From contig JALCPP010000003.1 in the NCBI GenBank assembly GCA_022650485.1, positions 62,001-126,000 on the forward strand: a stretch of DNA of 64,000 nucleotides, given 5' to 3'. Made by a program: the position numbers and the translations under genes. Source of the stretch: Oscillospiraceae bacterium. GTDB taxonomy: Bacteria > Bacillota > Clostridia > Oscillospirales > Acutalibacteraceae. Under the pieces are notes generated by a model that searched no databases, was not told the origin of the DNA, and saw only the letters and a program-made list of their open reading frames with translations. This document shows, in pieces, positions 16,096-23,841 of this stretch (positions are counted from its first letter, which is position 1; every line of letters starts with the position of its first letter).

Positions 16096-16572
16096 TTATA
16101 TTTTTTTAGAAAACAGCCCCGCAGGAGGATCTGTGGGTTTGCGTCCGTAAATTTTCTTCAGTTCTGTGTGACCTTTCAGCCGGTCTAAGACGACCGATGT
16201 CTGACGAAGTTTTTGCTCCGTCAGCAGATTGCTTTTCCGGTTGGTCTCTTTTAATTTTACCAGAACAGAGGAAAGATTTTCATATAATGTTTCGATCTGC
16301 TGCCGGCAACCGGAAGGAAAGAGGGGAATGATCTCTCGAAAACGCGCGCTGGGGGTTGGAGTATTCTGCATGATTGCGGCGCGTTCCTGCTCCAGACCGC
16401 GTGCTTTTAGAACAAAGGCCTGTTCCCGCTTCATGCATGCATCCAGCTGGTCCAGTCTGTCCTGTTCCAGATACCCATGTTTTTTCGTTTCAAATTCCAA
16501 AAATTCACGGTAAAAATCCAGCAGCCGCTTGAAATAGGAGATCAAGCGGTCGGATGTTTCTTCATCAAGCAT
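16096..16572 (-). CDS. flgN: FlgN-type export chaperone for hook-associated proteins
   Basis: A 158-residue, mostly helical protein that should bind FlgK and FlgL before export. The visible pattern is the FlgN family arrangement: long amphipathic helices LISYFKRLLDFYREFLEFETKK, then KREQAFVLKARGLEQERAAIM, and a Lys/Arg-rich helix LKETNRKSNLLTEQKLRQTSVVLDRL. The ATG at 16572 follows GGAGGAAACAACGGG; the frame is open another 23 codons upstream into the end of flgM but those residues do not look like FlgN. It sits between flgM and flgK, the standard place. Sequence conservation in this family is low, so context supports the call. Confidence 0.87.
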   Translation of the reverse strand: MLDEETSDRLISYFKRLLDFYREFLEFETKKHGYLEQDRLDQLDACMKREQAFVLKARGLEQERAAIMQNTPTPSARFREIIPLFPSGCRQQIETLYENLSSVLVKLKETNRKSNLLTEQKLRQTSVVLDRLKGHTELKKIYGRKPTDPPAGLFSKKI

Positions 16573-16606
16573 CCCGTTGTTTCCTCCTTCTGTGTTTATG
16601 GCGGAA

Positions 16607-16936
16607 TTATTCATCAAACAGGAGCGCTTTGGCCAAAGCACTGGAATCCACCAAGTAGTTTCCGCATGCTACGGCATCTTTCAGCTCTTGCAGCCGCACT
16701 GCGCCGGTTTCCCTGCCAAGCTCCTGGCAGATGCTGTCCTTCAGGCTGCCGACCAATTGATCAGTGGGTTCTTCCTGCCGAGAGGAAAGTTCAATCCTGT
16801 CGGCGCGAACAGCCTGTGTCATGTCCTTTTTAAATGTATCTGTGCCGTTCTTGGCAGCTTCTGTATGCACCGCATTTTCTGTCCTTCTCATTTTTGAATA
16901 AGGGGAAGCAAAAAAGCCCGTGTCTTTAATTCGCAT
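16607..16936 (-). CDS. flgM: Anti-sigma-28 factor FlgM
   Basis: Binds FliA (sigma-D) and keeps it inactive until FlgM is removed after hook completion. The 109-residue product has the FlgM C-terminal sigma-binding pattern QELKDAVACGNYLVDSSALAKALL; the N-terminal half (DRIELSSRQEEP) is polar and probably disordered, as expected of an exported, natively unfolded protein. It is the first gene of the flgM-flgN-flgK-flgL-x-fliW-csrA run and has a perfect sigma-D promoter, so sigma-D drives its own inhibitor in a negative-feedback loop. The partner sigma factor is encoded at 37178-37951. Confidence 0.92.
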   Translation of the reverse strand: MRIKDTGFFASPYSKMRRTENAVHTEAAKNGTDTFKKDMTQAVRADRIELSSRQEEPTDQLVGSLKDSICQELGRETGAVRLQELKDAVACGNYLVDSSALAKALLFDE

Positions 16937-16958
16937 CCGACGCTCACCTCTGAACCTT

Positions 16959-16985
16959 TTATCGGCTGATTCGTTCAGAAATTTA
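16959..16985 (-). promoter_or_regulatory. Perfect sigma-D promoter of the flgM operon
   Basis: On the minus strand TAAA (16982-16985), a 15-bp spacer and GCCGATAA (16959-16966) match the flagellar sigma consensus. The promoter is about 25 bases upstream of the flgM ATG. Confidence 0.93.
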
Positions 16986-17060
16986 GTGTGCCGGAAGGAA
17001 AAAGTCAGATTTATAAGAGCAGGTTTTCAGAAGCTTCAAATTATTCCTTTTTAGCAAATG

Positions 17061-17081
17061 CTTATTTTACTAATAAATAAG
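17061..17081. repeat. Inverted repeat upstream of the flgB promoter
   Basis: CTTATTT (17061-17067) and AAATAAG (17075-17081) form a 7-bp inverted repeat with a 7-base centre, ending 19 bp before the -35 box. It could be an operator for a regulator of the flagellar operon; nothing identifies the protein. Confidence 0.4.
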
Positions 17082-17100
17082 AAAATAATTCAGATTGATG

Positions 17101-17129
17101 TTGACTTTTGTCGTATACTGTATGATAAT
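17101..17129 (+). promoter_or_regulatory. Sigma-A-type promoter of the 24.6-kb flgB operon
   Basis: TTGACT (17101-17106), a 17-bp spacer and GATAAT (17124-17129) each differ from consensus by one base. Transcription would begin near 17136, leaving an untranslated leader of about 320 bases before flgB. Confidence 0.7.
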
Positions 17130-17166
17130 ATATCTTAAAAGAATATTTTTCCTGACAATAAACTCA

Positions 17167-17346
17167 ATATTTGGATAGATTTAATTGTAAAAAAAGCCGG
17201 TTTTAATGAATTGCAAGAAAATACGACTTTTGGAGATAAGGCAAAGAACATAATATCCGGCAAAGAATTGCAATAAGTCCTATATTTGGATAGATTTAGT
17301 CGAAAAAGCAGTCGTTTATAGCTGAACATATAAATATACGACTTTT
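17167..17346 (+). repeat. Two-copy, 115-bp-register element in the flgB leader
   Basis: An exact 17-base motif ATATTTGGATAGATTTA occurs at 17167-17183 and 17282-17298. The motif TACGACTTTT occurs at 17222-17231 and 17337-17346. Both pairs are exactly 115 bases apart, and the 48 bases following each first motif are equal in length but about 60% identical. In copy 2 AGTCGT (17310-17315) pairs with ACGACT (17338-17343), followed by a T-rich stretch; in copy 1 AAAAGCCGGTTTT pairs loosely with GAAAATACGACTTTT. The element lies in the presumed untranslated leader and could be a tandem RNA regulatory structure or a pair of protein sites. It matches no riboswitch class I recognise. Confidence 0.6.
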
Positions 17347-17454
17347 AGCAATTTTGTTTTAAAAAATCATTTCACGCCAATAAATATTCACTAATATGCA
17401 AAAAAATATATTGCTTTTTTATAGATAACAATTTTAGAAAGAGGGTGAACTCAA

Positions 17455-17832
17455 GTGAATTGGATTGACAGCGTAACAACGTCGCTTCTTGATAAGAATT
17501 TGGACGGCCTTTGGGCAAGACAGCAGGCTGTTACGGACAACATTGCCAATTTTGAAACTCCGGGCTATAAAACCAAGACGGTTTCATTTGAAAACCAGCT
17601 TCGCGCGCAGATTGCACAAGATGGAACAACGGGCGAAAAAATTGTTGGAATTGAAGGTGTGCAGCCTTCCGTTACTGAAGCGAAAGATGAGATGTTCCGC
17701 GCGGACGGCAACGGAGTAGACTTGGAACAGCAGAATATTGAGCTGGCCAGAACGCAGCTTAATTATTATTATTCAATTTCAGAGATTGCGGATGCTTTTG
17801 CCAGACTGAAGACTGCAATCAAAGGAACGTAA
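17455..17832 (+). CDS. flgB: Flagellar proximal rod protein FlgB
   Basis: A 125-residue rod component placed next to the MS-ring. The N-terminal segment LWARQQAVTDNIANFETPGYK is the axial-protein motif in its FlgB form, and the C-terminal helix QQNIELARTQLNYYYSISEIADAFARLKTAIKG is typical. Translation starts with GTG at 17455 after GAAAGAGGGTG. It is the first gene of the long flagellar operon that continues to cheD, and is preceded by a long leader with a repeated element. Confidence 0.94.
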   Translation: MNWIDSVTTSLLDKNLDGLWARQQAVTDNIANFETPGYKTKTVSFENQLRAQIAQDGTTGEKIVGIEGVQPSVTEAKDEMFRADGNGVDLEQQNIELARTQLNYYYSISEIADAFARLKTAIKGT

Positions 17833-17856
17833 TTTAAGATAACAGGAGGGTGTTTC

Positions 17857-18303
17857 ATGGCTTTTCTCAGCTCGTTGGATATCAGCGGGTCGGCATTGAC
17901 AGCCAGCCGGCTTCGAATGGACGTGATTTCTGAGAATATTGCGAACGCGTCTACTACTCGAACGCAAGCCGGAGGTCCATACCGCAGAAAAATGGTGGTT
18001 TATCGTTCGGCAGATCAAAAAGACAGCTTCCGTTCCCTTTTGGACCAAAAACTGGAGCCTGACTCCCAGGCCATGGGCGGGGTGCAGGTGGAAAAAATTG
18101 TGGAGGATCAGACACCGTTTAACACAGTCTACGATCCATCACATCCGGATGCGGACGCGCAGGGATATGTTCAGATGCCGAATGTCGACGTTACAAAGGA
18201 AACAATGGATATGATGTCGGTTACCAGGGCATATTCGGCAAATATTAATGCACTTGGCGCAGTTAAGAATATGGCGGCCAAAGCATTGGAAATCGGGAAG
18301 TGA
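17857..18303 (+). CDS. flgC: Flagellar proximal rod protein FlgC
   Basis: A 148-residue rod protein. The N-terminal DISGSALTASRLRMDVISENIANASTT is the conserved rod/hook signature; the central YDPSHPDADAQGYVQMPNVDVTKE and the C-terminal MDMMSVTRAYSANINALGAVKNMAAKALEIGK are diagnostic of FlgC. CAGGAGGGTG precedes the ATG. It follows flgB by 24 bases. Confidence 0.95.
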   Translation: MAFLSSLDISGSALTASRLRMDVISENIANASTTRTQAGGPYRRKMVVYRSADQKDSFRSLLDQKLEPDSQAMGGVQVEKIVEDQTPFNTVYDPSHPDADAQGYVQMPNVDVTKETMDMMSVTRAYSANINALGAVKNMAAKALEIGK

Positions 18304-18309
18304 TAAACA

Positions 18310-18612
18310 ATGAATCAAATTGTTCCAATTCAAAGGCTGAGTTCTCCGGCAGAGCTTGCGACATCCGGAAGCACTCAGGCTAAGCCGGAAGGGCTGCCCT
18401 TTCAATCTATGTTTCAGGAAGCCGTAAATAATGTAAAACAGACGGATGCCGCTTTAAGCGAAAAGGTCTATCAGATGGCGACCGGGCAGACGGATAATCT
18501 GCATGATGTGGTTATTGCGTCTCAAAAAGCCAGTCTGTCGGTTGATTTGTTGGTTCAGATGCGGAATAAGGTTCTTGATTCCTATAATGAGATTATGAGA
18601 ATGAGCGTCTGA
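18310..18612 (+). CDS. fliE: Flagellar hook-basal body protein FliE
   Basis: A 100-residue protein that links the MS-ring to the rod. The C-terminal two-thirds carry the FliE pattern PFQSMFQEAVNNVKQTDAALSEKV and DNLHDVVIASQKASLSVDLLVQMRNKVLDSYNEIMRMSV, ending as FliE proteins do. It starts six bases after flgC, in the usual flgB-flgC-fliE-fliF order. Confidence 0.94.
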   Translation: MNQIVPIQRLSSPAELATSGSTQAKPEGLPFQSMFQEAVNNVKQTDAALSEKVYQMATGQTDNLHDVVIASQKASLSVDLLVQMRNKVLDSYNEIMRMSV

Positions 18613-18653
18613 CGAATTTTCGTAAAGGGCGGTTCGGAACCGAATGATGAATA

Positions 18654-20240
18654 ATGAGTGAAGCAAAAAAATATCTACAGCCAATAAAAGATTTTTGGAT
18701 GAAACTATCCTCAAAGACGAAAAAAATTATTTTTATCTCTTTGGGCGGCGTTGTGTTGCTTTCGGTTGTGCTGGGGCTGCTTTTGAACCGTACGCAGTAT
18801 GTGGTTCTGTATTCAGGGCTGGATCATGACGAAGCGGTTGAAGTAATGTCCGAATTGAGAGACAGCGGCATTGACTGCAAAGAAAACAACGAGTCGATCT
18901 ATGTGCCGTCGGACAAAGAAGATTCCGTGCGGATGCAGCTTGCCAATGAGGGTCACCCGAAAACGGCGCCAAATTATGATTTCTTTACCAGCAATATTAA
19001 TGTGATGACGACGGATTACGAGAAAAAAGTCATTGCAAAATATCAGCTGGATCAAAGACTGGGAGATGTCATTGACACACAGGACGCCATTGAAAATGCT
19101 TATGTGACCATCAGTATTCCGGAAGAGTCGGATTATGCCTGGGACGATACGGAAAGTACGCCTACGGCATCGGTTGCGGTTACGCTGGAGTCAGGGCAGG
19201 CCCTGAGTGCGAAACAGGTAAACGGAATTAAGCAGTTGGTTTCTAAAAGTGTCCCCAACATGAAAGCGGAGAATGTTTCCGTCATCGACAATTCGACGGG
19301 AGAAGAACTGGAATCCGCTGATTCCGACAGTTCCGGCAGTGTGCAGATGAATCTGACGGAATTCAAACTGAAAATTGAAAAGCAGTATGAAGACCGGCTT
19401 CAGAATAAAATTTTAAACCATCTGGTTGGAATTTACGGGCAGGGCAACATCAGTGTCAGCGTGAAAAGCCAGATGGATCTTGATAAGACCATCAAGAATA
19501 TTGTTACCTATGAGCCGACTACCAGCGATGGAAAAGGGGTGGTCAGCGAAAGTCAGGAACAGCATGAAGAAACGCGGGACGGGTCTTCTGACGGCGGCGT
19601 CACGGGGACCGAGTCCAACACGGAAACCACGACTACTTATCCCGGTGTGACGGTGGACGGCAACACCATCACGACAAAGGACAGCAAGTCTTATAAATAT
19701 CTTGTCAGCCAGGTTCAGGAGCAGGTTCAGGGCGATGCGGCGGCACTGAAAAATGTAACGGTTTCCGTCATTGTCAATGATTCGGGAATGACGGATGCGG
19801 AAGTGAGCGACCTGCAAAGTGCGGTTGCGTTTGCTTCGGGTGTCAGCGCGGATAAAGTCGATGTGATGAGCAAGAACTTTTACAGCCCTGATCAGCCTGT
19901 CGATGCAAAACCGGCCGGTTACGATCTGCCGATTGACTGGAAAATCCTTGCGGCAGGTGCGGGTGCTTTCCTTCTGATTGTGGTTTTGACCATTGTGCTT
20001 CTTACAAAACGCAGGAAAAAGCGGATGAAACAGCTGGAGGCCAATCTGGCACAGGGAGCCGGCCTTGGGGGGCCTCCCGTTCCAGACATTCCCATGGAAT
20101 CCATCGAGCAGATTCGCCAGTCATCCGGTGGAAAAGAAGAAAAGGTCCGGCAGGATCTTCAGGAATTCTCCTCCAAAAATCCGGAAATTGCGGCTCAGCT
20201 TATTCGCAGCTGGCTAAGGGGGGAGGACGACCATGCCTGA
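18654..20240 (+). CDS. fliF: Flagellar MS-ring protein FliF
   Basis: The 528-residue membrane ring on which the basal body is built. Two transmembrane helices (about residues 24-45 and 427-447) bracket the large external part with the ring-building modules (YVVLYSGLDHDEAVEVMSEL at about 48-68; FFTSNINVMTTDYEKKVIAKYQLDQRL around 113-140) and an acidic Ser/Thr-rich variable segment around 285-330. The C-terminal cytoplasmic tail (ENL-type IEQIRQSSGGK and LIRSWL) binds FliG. The ribosome-binding site is weak (AAAGGGCGG lies about 20 bases upstream). The stop overlaps fliG by eight bases, so coupling is likely. Confidence 0.95.
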   Translation: MSEAKKYLQPIKDFWMKLSSKTKKIIFISLGGVVLLSVVLGLLLNRTQYVVLYSGLDHDEAVEVMSELRDSGIDCKENNESIYVPSDKEDSVRMQLANEGHPKTAPNYDFFTSNINVMTTDYEKKVIAKYQLDQRLGDVIDTQDAIENAYVTISIPEESDYAWDDTESTPTASVAVTLESGQALSAKQVNGIKQLVSKSVPNMKAENVSVIDNSTGEELESADSDSSGSVQMNLTEFKLKIEKQYEDRLQNKILNHLVGIYGQGNISVSVKSQMDLDKTIKNIVTYEPTTSDGKGVVSESQEQHEETRDGSSDGGVTGTESNTETTTTYPGVTVDGNTITTKDSKSYKYLVSQVQEQVQGDAAALKNVTVSVIVNDSGMTDAEVSDLQSAVAFASGVSADKVDVMSKNFYSPDQPVDAKPAGYDLPIDWKILAAGAGAFLLIVVLTIVLLTKRRKKRMKQLEANLAQGAGLGGPPVPDIPMESIEQIRQSSGGKEEKVRQDLQEFSSKNPEIAAQLIRSWLRGEDDHA

Positions 20241-21240
20241 ACGCAAGATCACCGGGGCACAAAAGGCCGCTTCCGTTATTATTGCGCTGGGGTCTGATGC
20301 TGCCTCAAAAATTTATAAATATCTGCACGAAGAAGAAGTCGAACAGCTTACTTATGAAATTGCCCAGACACGCAGTATGCCTCCGGATGAGGCGGAAAAT
20401 ATTCTGGGGGACTTCTATAATCTTTGCCTGACACAGAAGGTGATTACAGACGGAGGGGTGGAGTACGCCCGCAACGTTTTGGAAAAAGCCTACGGCACAC
20501 AGATGGCAAGTTCCCTGCTGGACCGGGTGACCAAGTCTCTGCGGTCCAAGGCATTTGAGTTTTTGAGGAAGGCCGATTATAAAAACCTGCTGGCCGCCAT
20601 CCAGAATGAACATCCGCAGACTATCGCGCTGATTCTTTCTTATGTGCGTGCGGACCAGGCTTCGACCGTCATTGCAGATCTTCCTGCCGAAAAACGTGCG
20701 GATGTGGTTCAGAGAATTGCCACAATGGACCGCATTATTCCGGATGTTGTCAAAATTGTGGAAAACAATCTTTCCGATAAATTCTCCAATGTACTCAGCG
20801 TAGACATGACTCAGTTTGGCGGTGTTGACTACGTTGCGGATATTATGAATAACATGGACCGCACCAATGAAAAGTCGATTTTCGACGAATTGGGGCGCAG
20901 GGATGCGGATTTGTCAGAAGAAATCCGGCAGAAGATGTTCGTGTTCGAAGATATTACGATTCTGGACAACATGTCTATTCAGCGCTTTTTACGCGAAGTG
21001 GACCCGAAAGACCTTGTCTATGCCCTCAAAGGGGCCAACCAGGAAGTTGCCGAAACAATTTTTGCAAACATGTCTTCTCGCTCGGCCGATACGGTCAAGT
21101 CCGATTTGGAGTATACGCATAATGTTCGCCTCAGGGATGTGGAAGAGGCACAGCAGCGCATTGTCGGCGTAATCCGCCGCCTGGAAAGTGAAGGCGAGCT
21201 GGTTATCTCTAAGGGCGGGAAGGATGAGATCATTGAGTAA
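20233..21240 (+). CDS. fliG: Flagellar motor switch protein FliG
   Basis: The 335-residue switch subunit that meets the stator and generates torque. It shows the normal three parts: an N-terminal FliF-binding domain (KAASVIIALGSDAASKIYKYL), a middle domain with the EHPQ motif (IQNEHPQTIALILSYV) and the C-terminal torque domain with charged helix residues (SIFDELGRRDADLSEEIRQKMFVFEDI). The ATG overlaps the end of fliF, and GGGGGGAGG stands just upstream. Order and length are canonical. Confidence 0.96.
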   Translation: MPERKITGAQKAASVIIALGSDAASKIYKYLHEEEVEQLTYEIAQTRSMPPDEAENILGDFYNLCLTQKVITDGGVEYARNVLEKAYGTQMASSLLDRVTKSLRSKAFEFLRKADYKNLLAAIQNEHPQTIALILSYVRADQASTVIADLPAEKRADVVQRIATMDRIIPDVVKIVENNLSDKFSNVLSVDMTQFGGVDYVADIMNNMDRTNEKSIFDELGRRDADLSEEIRQKMFVFEDITILDNMSIQRFLREVDPKDLVYALKGANQEVAETIFANMSSRSADTVKSDLEYTHNVRLRDVEEAQQRIVGVIRRLESEGELVISKGGKDEIIE

Positions 21241-22003
21241 GGTCATCAAAGCTTCCCAGTACAGTCCGTTTTCGGAACAGCCTGATGTTGTTCGCAACCC
21301 GGGTGTTTCACCGGAAGTTAAATCACAGGCAGCGCTTGACAAGGCGTTTGAAAAGGCAAAAAAAATTGTGGAGTCGGCGCAAAGTTACCGTGCAGAGCAG
21401 CTTCGCGACTGCGCGGAACGCGTAAACCATGAATTGCAGGAAGCCAAGAAGCAAGGGTATCAGGAAGGCTTTGCGAGCGGCCGGGAAGAAGGCCGGAAGG
21501 CAGGCCTTGAAGCCGGGATGCGGCAGGGACTGTCGGAAGGAACTAAAAAATCCGAACTGGAAAATCGCAAAAGCCTGGATGAACTGAGCGGGATGATTCA
21601 GTCCGTTGAAAAATCAAAAACCGAAGTTTTATCAAAGTTTGAATCCGACCTTCAGAATCTTGCATTTACCATTGCGCGGGCCATTGTGAAAACAGAGTTA
21701 AAAATGGAGCCGAAAACCCTGCATACCATTATTCAAAATGCGGTTGACTCTTACCGCAATCAGGCATGGGTGCGCATTTATGTTTCAGGGGACACGGCAA
21801 ACCTGCTGACAAAAGCGGATGTTTCCATTGCACAGGAGCTGAAAGATGTTTCCGACCATGTGAAGGTGGTTGTCACGACGGGCATCAGCGACGAATCCTG
21901 CGTGATTGAAATGCCGGACCAGGTTATTGATGCCGGGGTTGACGCCCAGCTGAAAAAGATACAGTCTACGCTGGAAGAATCCGGACGATCCGAAATGGAA
22001 TAA
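21224..22003 (+). CDS. fliH: Flagellar export ATPase regulator FliH
   Basis: The 259-residue stator-like subunit that holds the export ATPase FliI. It contains the long, charged coiled-coil (roughly residues 40-120) with repeated glycine spacings (GYQEGFASGREEGRKAGLEAGMRQG), typical of FliH, followed by a globular VATPase-E-like C-terminal domain (FTIARAIVKTELKMEPKTL). The start is uncertain: ATG at 21224 lies after GGGCGGG, while a TTG at 21233 would give MSKVIKASQYSPF, the form usual for FliH. Either start overlaps the end of fliG. It is placed between fliG and fliI as in other Firmicutes. Confidence 0.92.
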   Translation: MRSLSKVIKASQYSPFSEQPDVVRNPGVSPEVKSQAALDKAFEKAKKIVESAQSYRAEQLRDCAERVNHELQEAKKQGYQEGFASGREEGRKAGLEAGMRQGLSEGTKKSELENRKSLDELSGMIQSVEKSKTEVLSKFESDLQNLAFTIARAIVKTELKMEPKTLHTIIQNAVDSYRNQAWVRIYVSGDTANLLTKADVSIAQELKDVSDHVKVVVTTGISDESCVIEMPDQVIDAGVDAQLKKIQSTLEESGRSEME

Positions 22004-22024
22004 TTCGGGGAAGGAGAGAACCAG

Positions 22025-23326
22025 ATGGTTGATTTACGGGCTGCCTGTGAGATGGTCGCAAAAATTGATCCGCTCTGCTACAAGGGAAAAGTAAAAAACA
22101 TCGTCGGCATGATGATGGAAACGACCGGCCTTGATGCAAAGATCGGGGATATCTGTAAGATCGGCGGCCAGAACGGAGAACCGCTGATTTACGCAGAAGC
22201 CGTTGGATTTCGTGACAGCAACGTGCTGCTGATGGCTTACGGTGATATCTGTGGGGTGGGTCCGGGCAGCATTGTTGAATCAACCGGGCATAAACTTCGT
22301 GTTCCCGTTGGGGAAGGTCTGAAGGGCAGAACGGTGGATGCCACGGGAAAGCCGATTGATGGTCTCGGGGATTTCGAACCGGAAGCGTACTACGATGTGG
22401 ACTCTTCTTGTGTCAACCCTTTGGAACGGCCCCGAATCAGCGAACCCATGACCTTTGGCGTAAAAGCAATCGACGGGGTGCTGACCATTGGAAAAGGGCA
22501 GAGAGTGGGCATCTTTTCCGGAAGCGGCGTGGGAAAAAGCACGCTGATGGGAATGATTGCGAAAAATGTCAAGTCGGATATTAACGTGATTGCCCTGGTC
22601 GGCGAGCGCGGCAGGGAAGTCAAGGAATTTATCGAGAAAGACCTGGGAAAAGAAGGACTTGCCCGTTCGGTTCTGGTTGTGGCTACTTCTGACCAGCCGG
22701 CAATGTTCCGGGCAAAATGCGCAGCCGTGGCAACAGCCATTGCGGAATATTTCCGGGATCAGGGACAAGATGTTCTGCTGATGATGGATTCGCTGACACG
22801 TTTTGCCATGGCTCAGCGCGAGATCGGTCTGGCTGCCGGTGAACCGCCGATCGCCAGAGGCTATACGCCTTCCATCTATGCGCAGCTTCCTAAATTGCTG
22901 GAACGCAGCGGGAATTTTAAGACCGGCTCCATCACCGGAATTTATACGGTTCTGGTGGAAGGGGACGATACCAACGAACCAATTTCAGACACGGTGCGCG
23001 GCATTTTGGACGGGCACATCGTGCTTTCCAGAATTTTAGCAGCTAAAAACCATTACCCTGCCATTGATGTGGGGGCCAGTATTTCCCGATTGATGACTGA
23101 TATTACGTCACAAGAACATCAGGCGATTGCGGCGAGGCTGAGAAATCTTCTTTCCATTTATGATCAAAATTACGATTTAATCTCGATTGGTGCCTATAAG
23201 CCGGGTATGAATAAAAAATTGGACGAAGCGGTTGGAAAAATAGATCAGATCAATCAGTTCCTCGTGCAGCGTGTGGATGAGACATTTTCGTTTCAAGAAA
23301 CCGAAGATCAGATGAAGGGAATATAA
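22025..23326 (+). CDS. fliI: Flagellum-specific export ATPase FliI
   Basis: A 433-residue F1-beta-like ATPase that powers and unloads substrates at the type III export gate. The Walker A motif SGSGVGKST is at about residues 165-173 (Lys171), the Walker B region reads VLLMMDSLTRFAMAQREI, and the EKVVAL-like GERGREVKEF segment is present. AAGGAGAG precedes the ATG. It is followed after one base by fliJ and preceded by fliH, forming the soluble export module. Confidence 0.96.
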   Translation: MVDLRAACEMVAKIDPLCYKGKVKNIVGMMMETTGLDAKIGDICKIGGQNGEPLIYAEAVGFRDSNVLLMAYGDICGVGPGSIVESTGHKLRVPVGEGLKGRTVDATGKPIDGLGDFEPEAYYDVDSSCVNPLERPRISEPMTFGVKAIDGVLTIGKGQRVGIFSGSGVGKSTLMGMIAKNVKSDINVIALVGERGREVKEFIEKDLGKEGLARSVLVVATSDQPAMFRAKCAAVATAIAEYFRDQGQDVLLMMDSLTRFAMAQREIGLAAGEPPIARGYTPSIYAQLPKLLERSGNFKTGSITGIYTVLVEGDDTNEPISDTVRGILDGHIVLSRILAAKNHYPAIDVGASISRLMTDITSQEHQAIAARLRNLLSIYDQNYDLISIGAYKPGMNKKLDEAVGKIDQINQFLVQRVDETFSFQETEDQMKGI

Positions 23327-23327
23327 A

Positions 23328-23780
23328 ATGAAAAAATTTGTCTTTTCCCTTGAAAGCGTTTTGCGTTATAAAAAAGAAACGCTGGATATGCTTAAAAATG
23401 AAATGGCACAGCTTCAAATGAAAATTCATGAGCTGGAAAGTAACATTTTCAGGATTAAACAGGAGTATGCAGGGCTGAACCGGACGCTGGTGCTTGAAAT
23501 GCAAGCGGGTGTGGAGCCCGGCGGCATTGCGGTTTATAAAAGATATTTTGCTAACCTGGACTATCAGGTGCATCAATTGGAGACACAGAAATTTACCGTG
23601 CGTCGGGCGGCATCCTCCAAACAGAAAGAAATTGTCCGCATGAAAAGCGATATTTCCGGATTGGAAAAGCTCAGAGACTCTCAGCAGAAAGAATATGAAG
23701 CCCAGGGCCGAAAAGAACAGGAACAGCTTATTGAGGAGTTTGTTTCCCGCCAAAACCAGTCAGATCGCTGCATGGCCTAA
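23328..23780 (+). CDS. fliJ: Flagellar export protein FliJ
   Basis: A 150-residue coiled-coil protein that docks on the FliI ring like the gamma subunit of F1 and helps recycle chaperones. The N-terminal FVFSLESVLRYKKETLDMLKNEM pattern and the heptad-rich remainder match FliJ. It begins one base after the fliI stop. Family members are short and weakly conserved; the position gives strong support. Confidence 0.9.
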   Translation: MKKFVFSLESVLRYKKETLDMLKNEMAQLQMKIHELESNIFRIKQEYAGLNRTLVLEMQAGVEPGGIAVYKRYFANLDYQVHQLETQKFTVRRAASSKQKEIVRMKSDISGLEKLRDSQQKEYEAQGRKEQEQLIEEFVSRQNQSDRCMA

Positions 23781-23841
23781 CAAAATGGCTGTCTGAATTC
23801 ATTTTTAGATAGATTACTTCATTGAAAGGAGGTGAATGGTC

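Noticed and set aside
17130-17454. c-di-GMP-I (GEMM) riboswitch in the flgB leader
   Set aside because: The conserved GEMM core sequences are not present. The repeated element is different and is reported as unexplained.
16937-17454. Invertible flagellar switch like that of C. difficile
   Set aside because: No pair of long inverted repeats flanks the promoter; only a 7-bp inverted repeat is seen.
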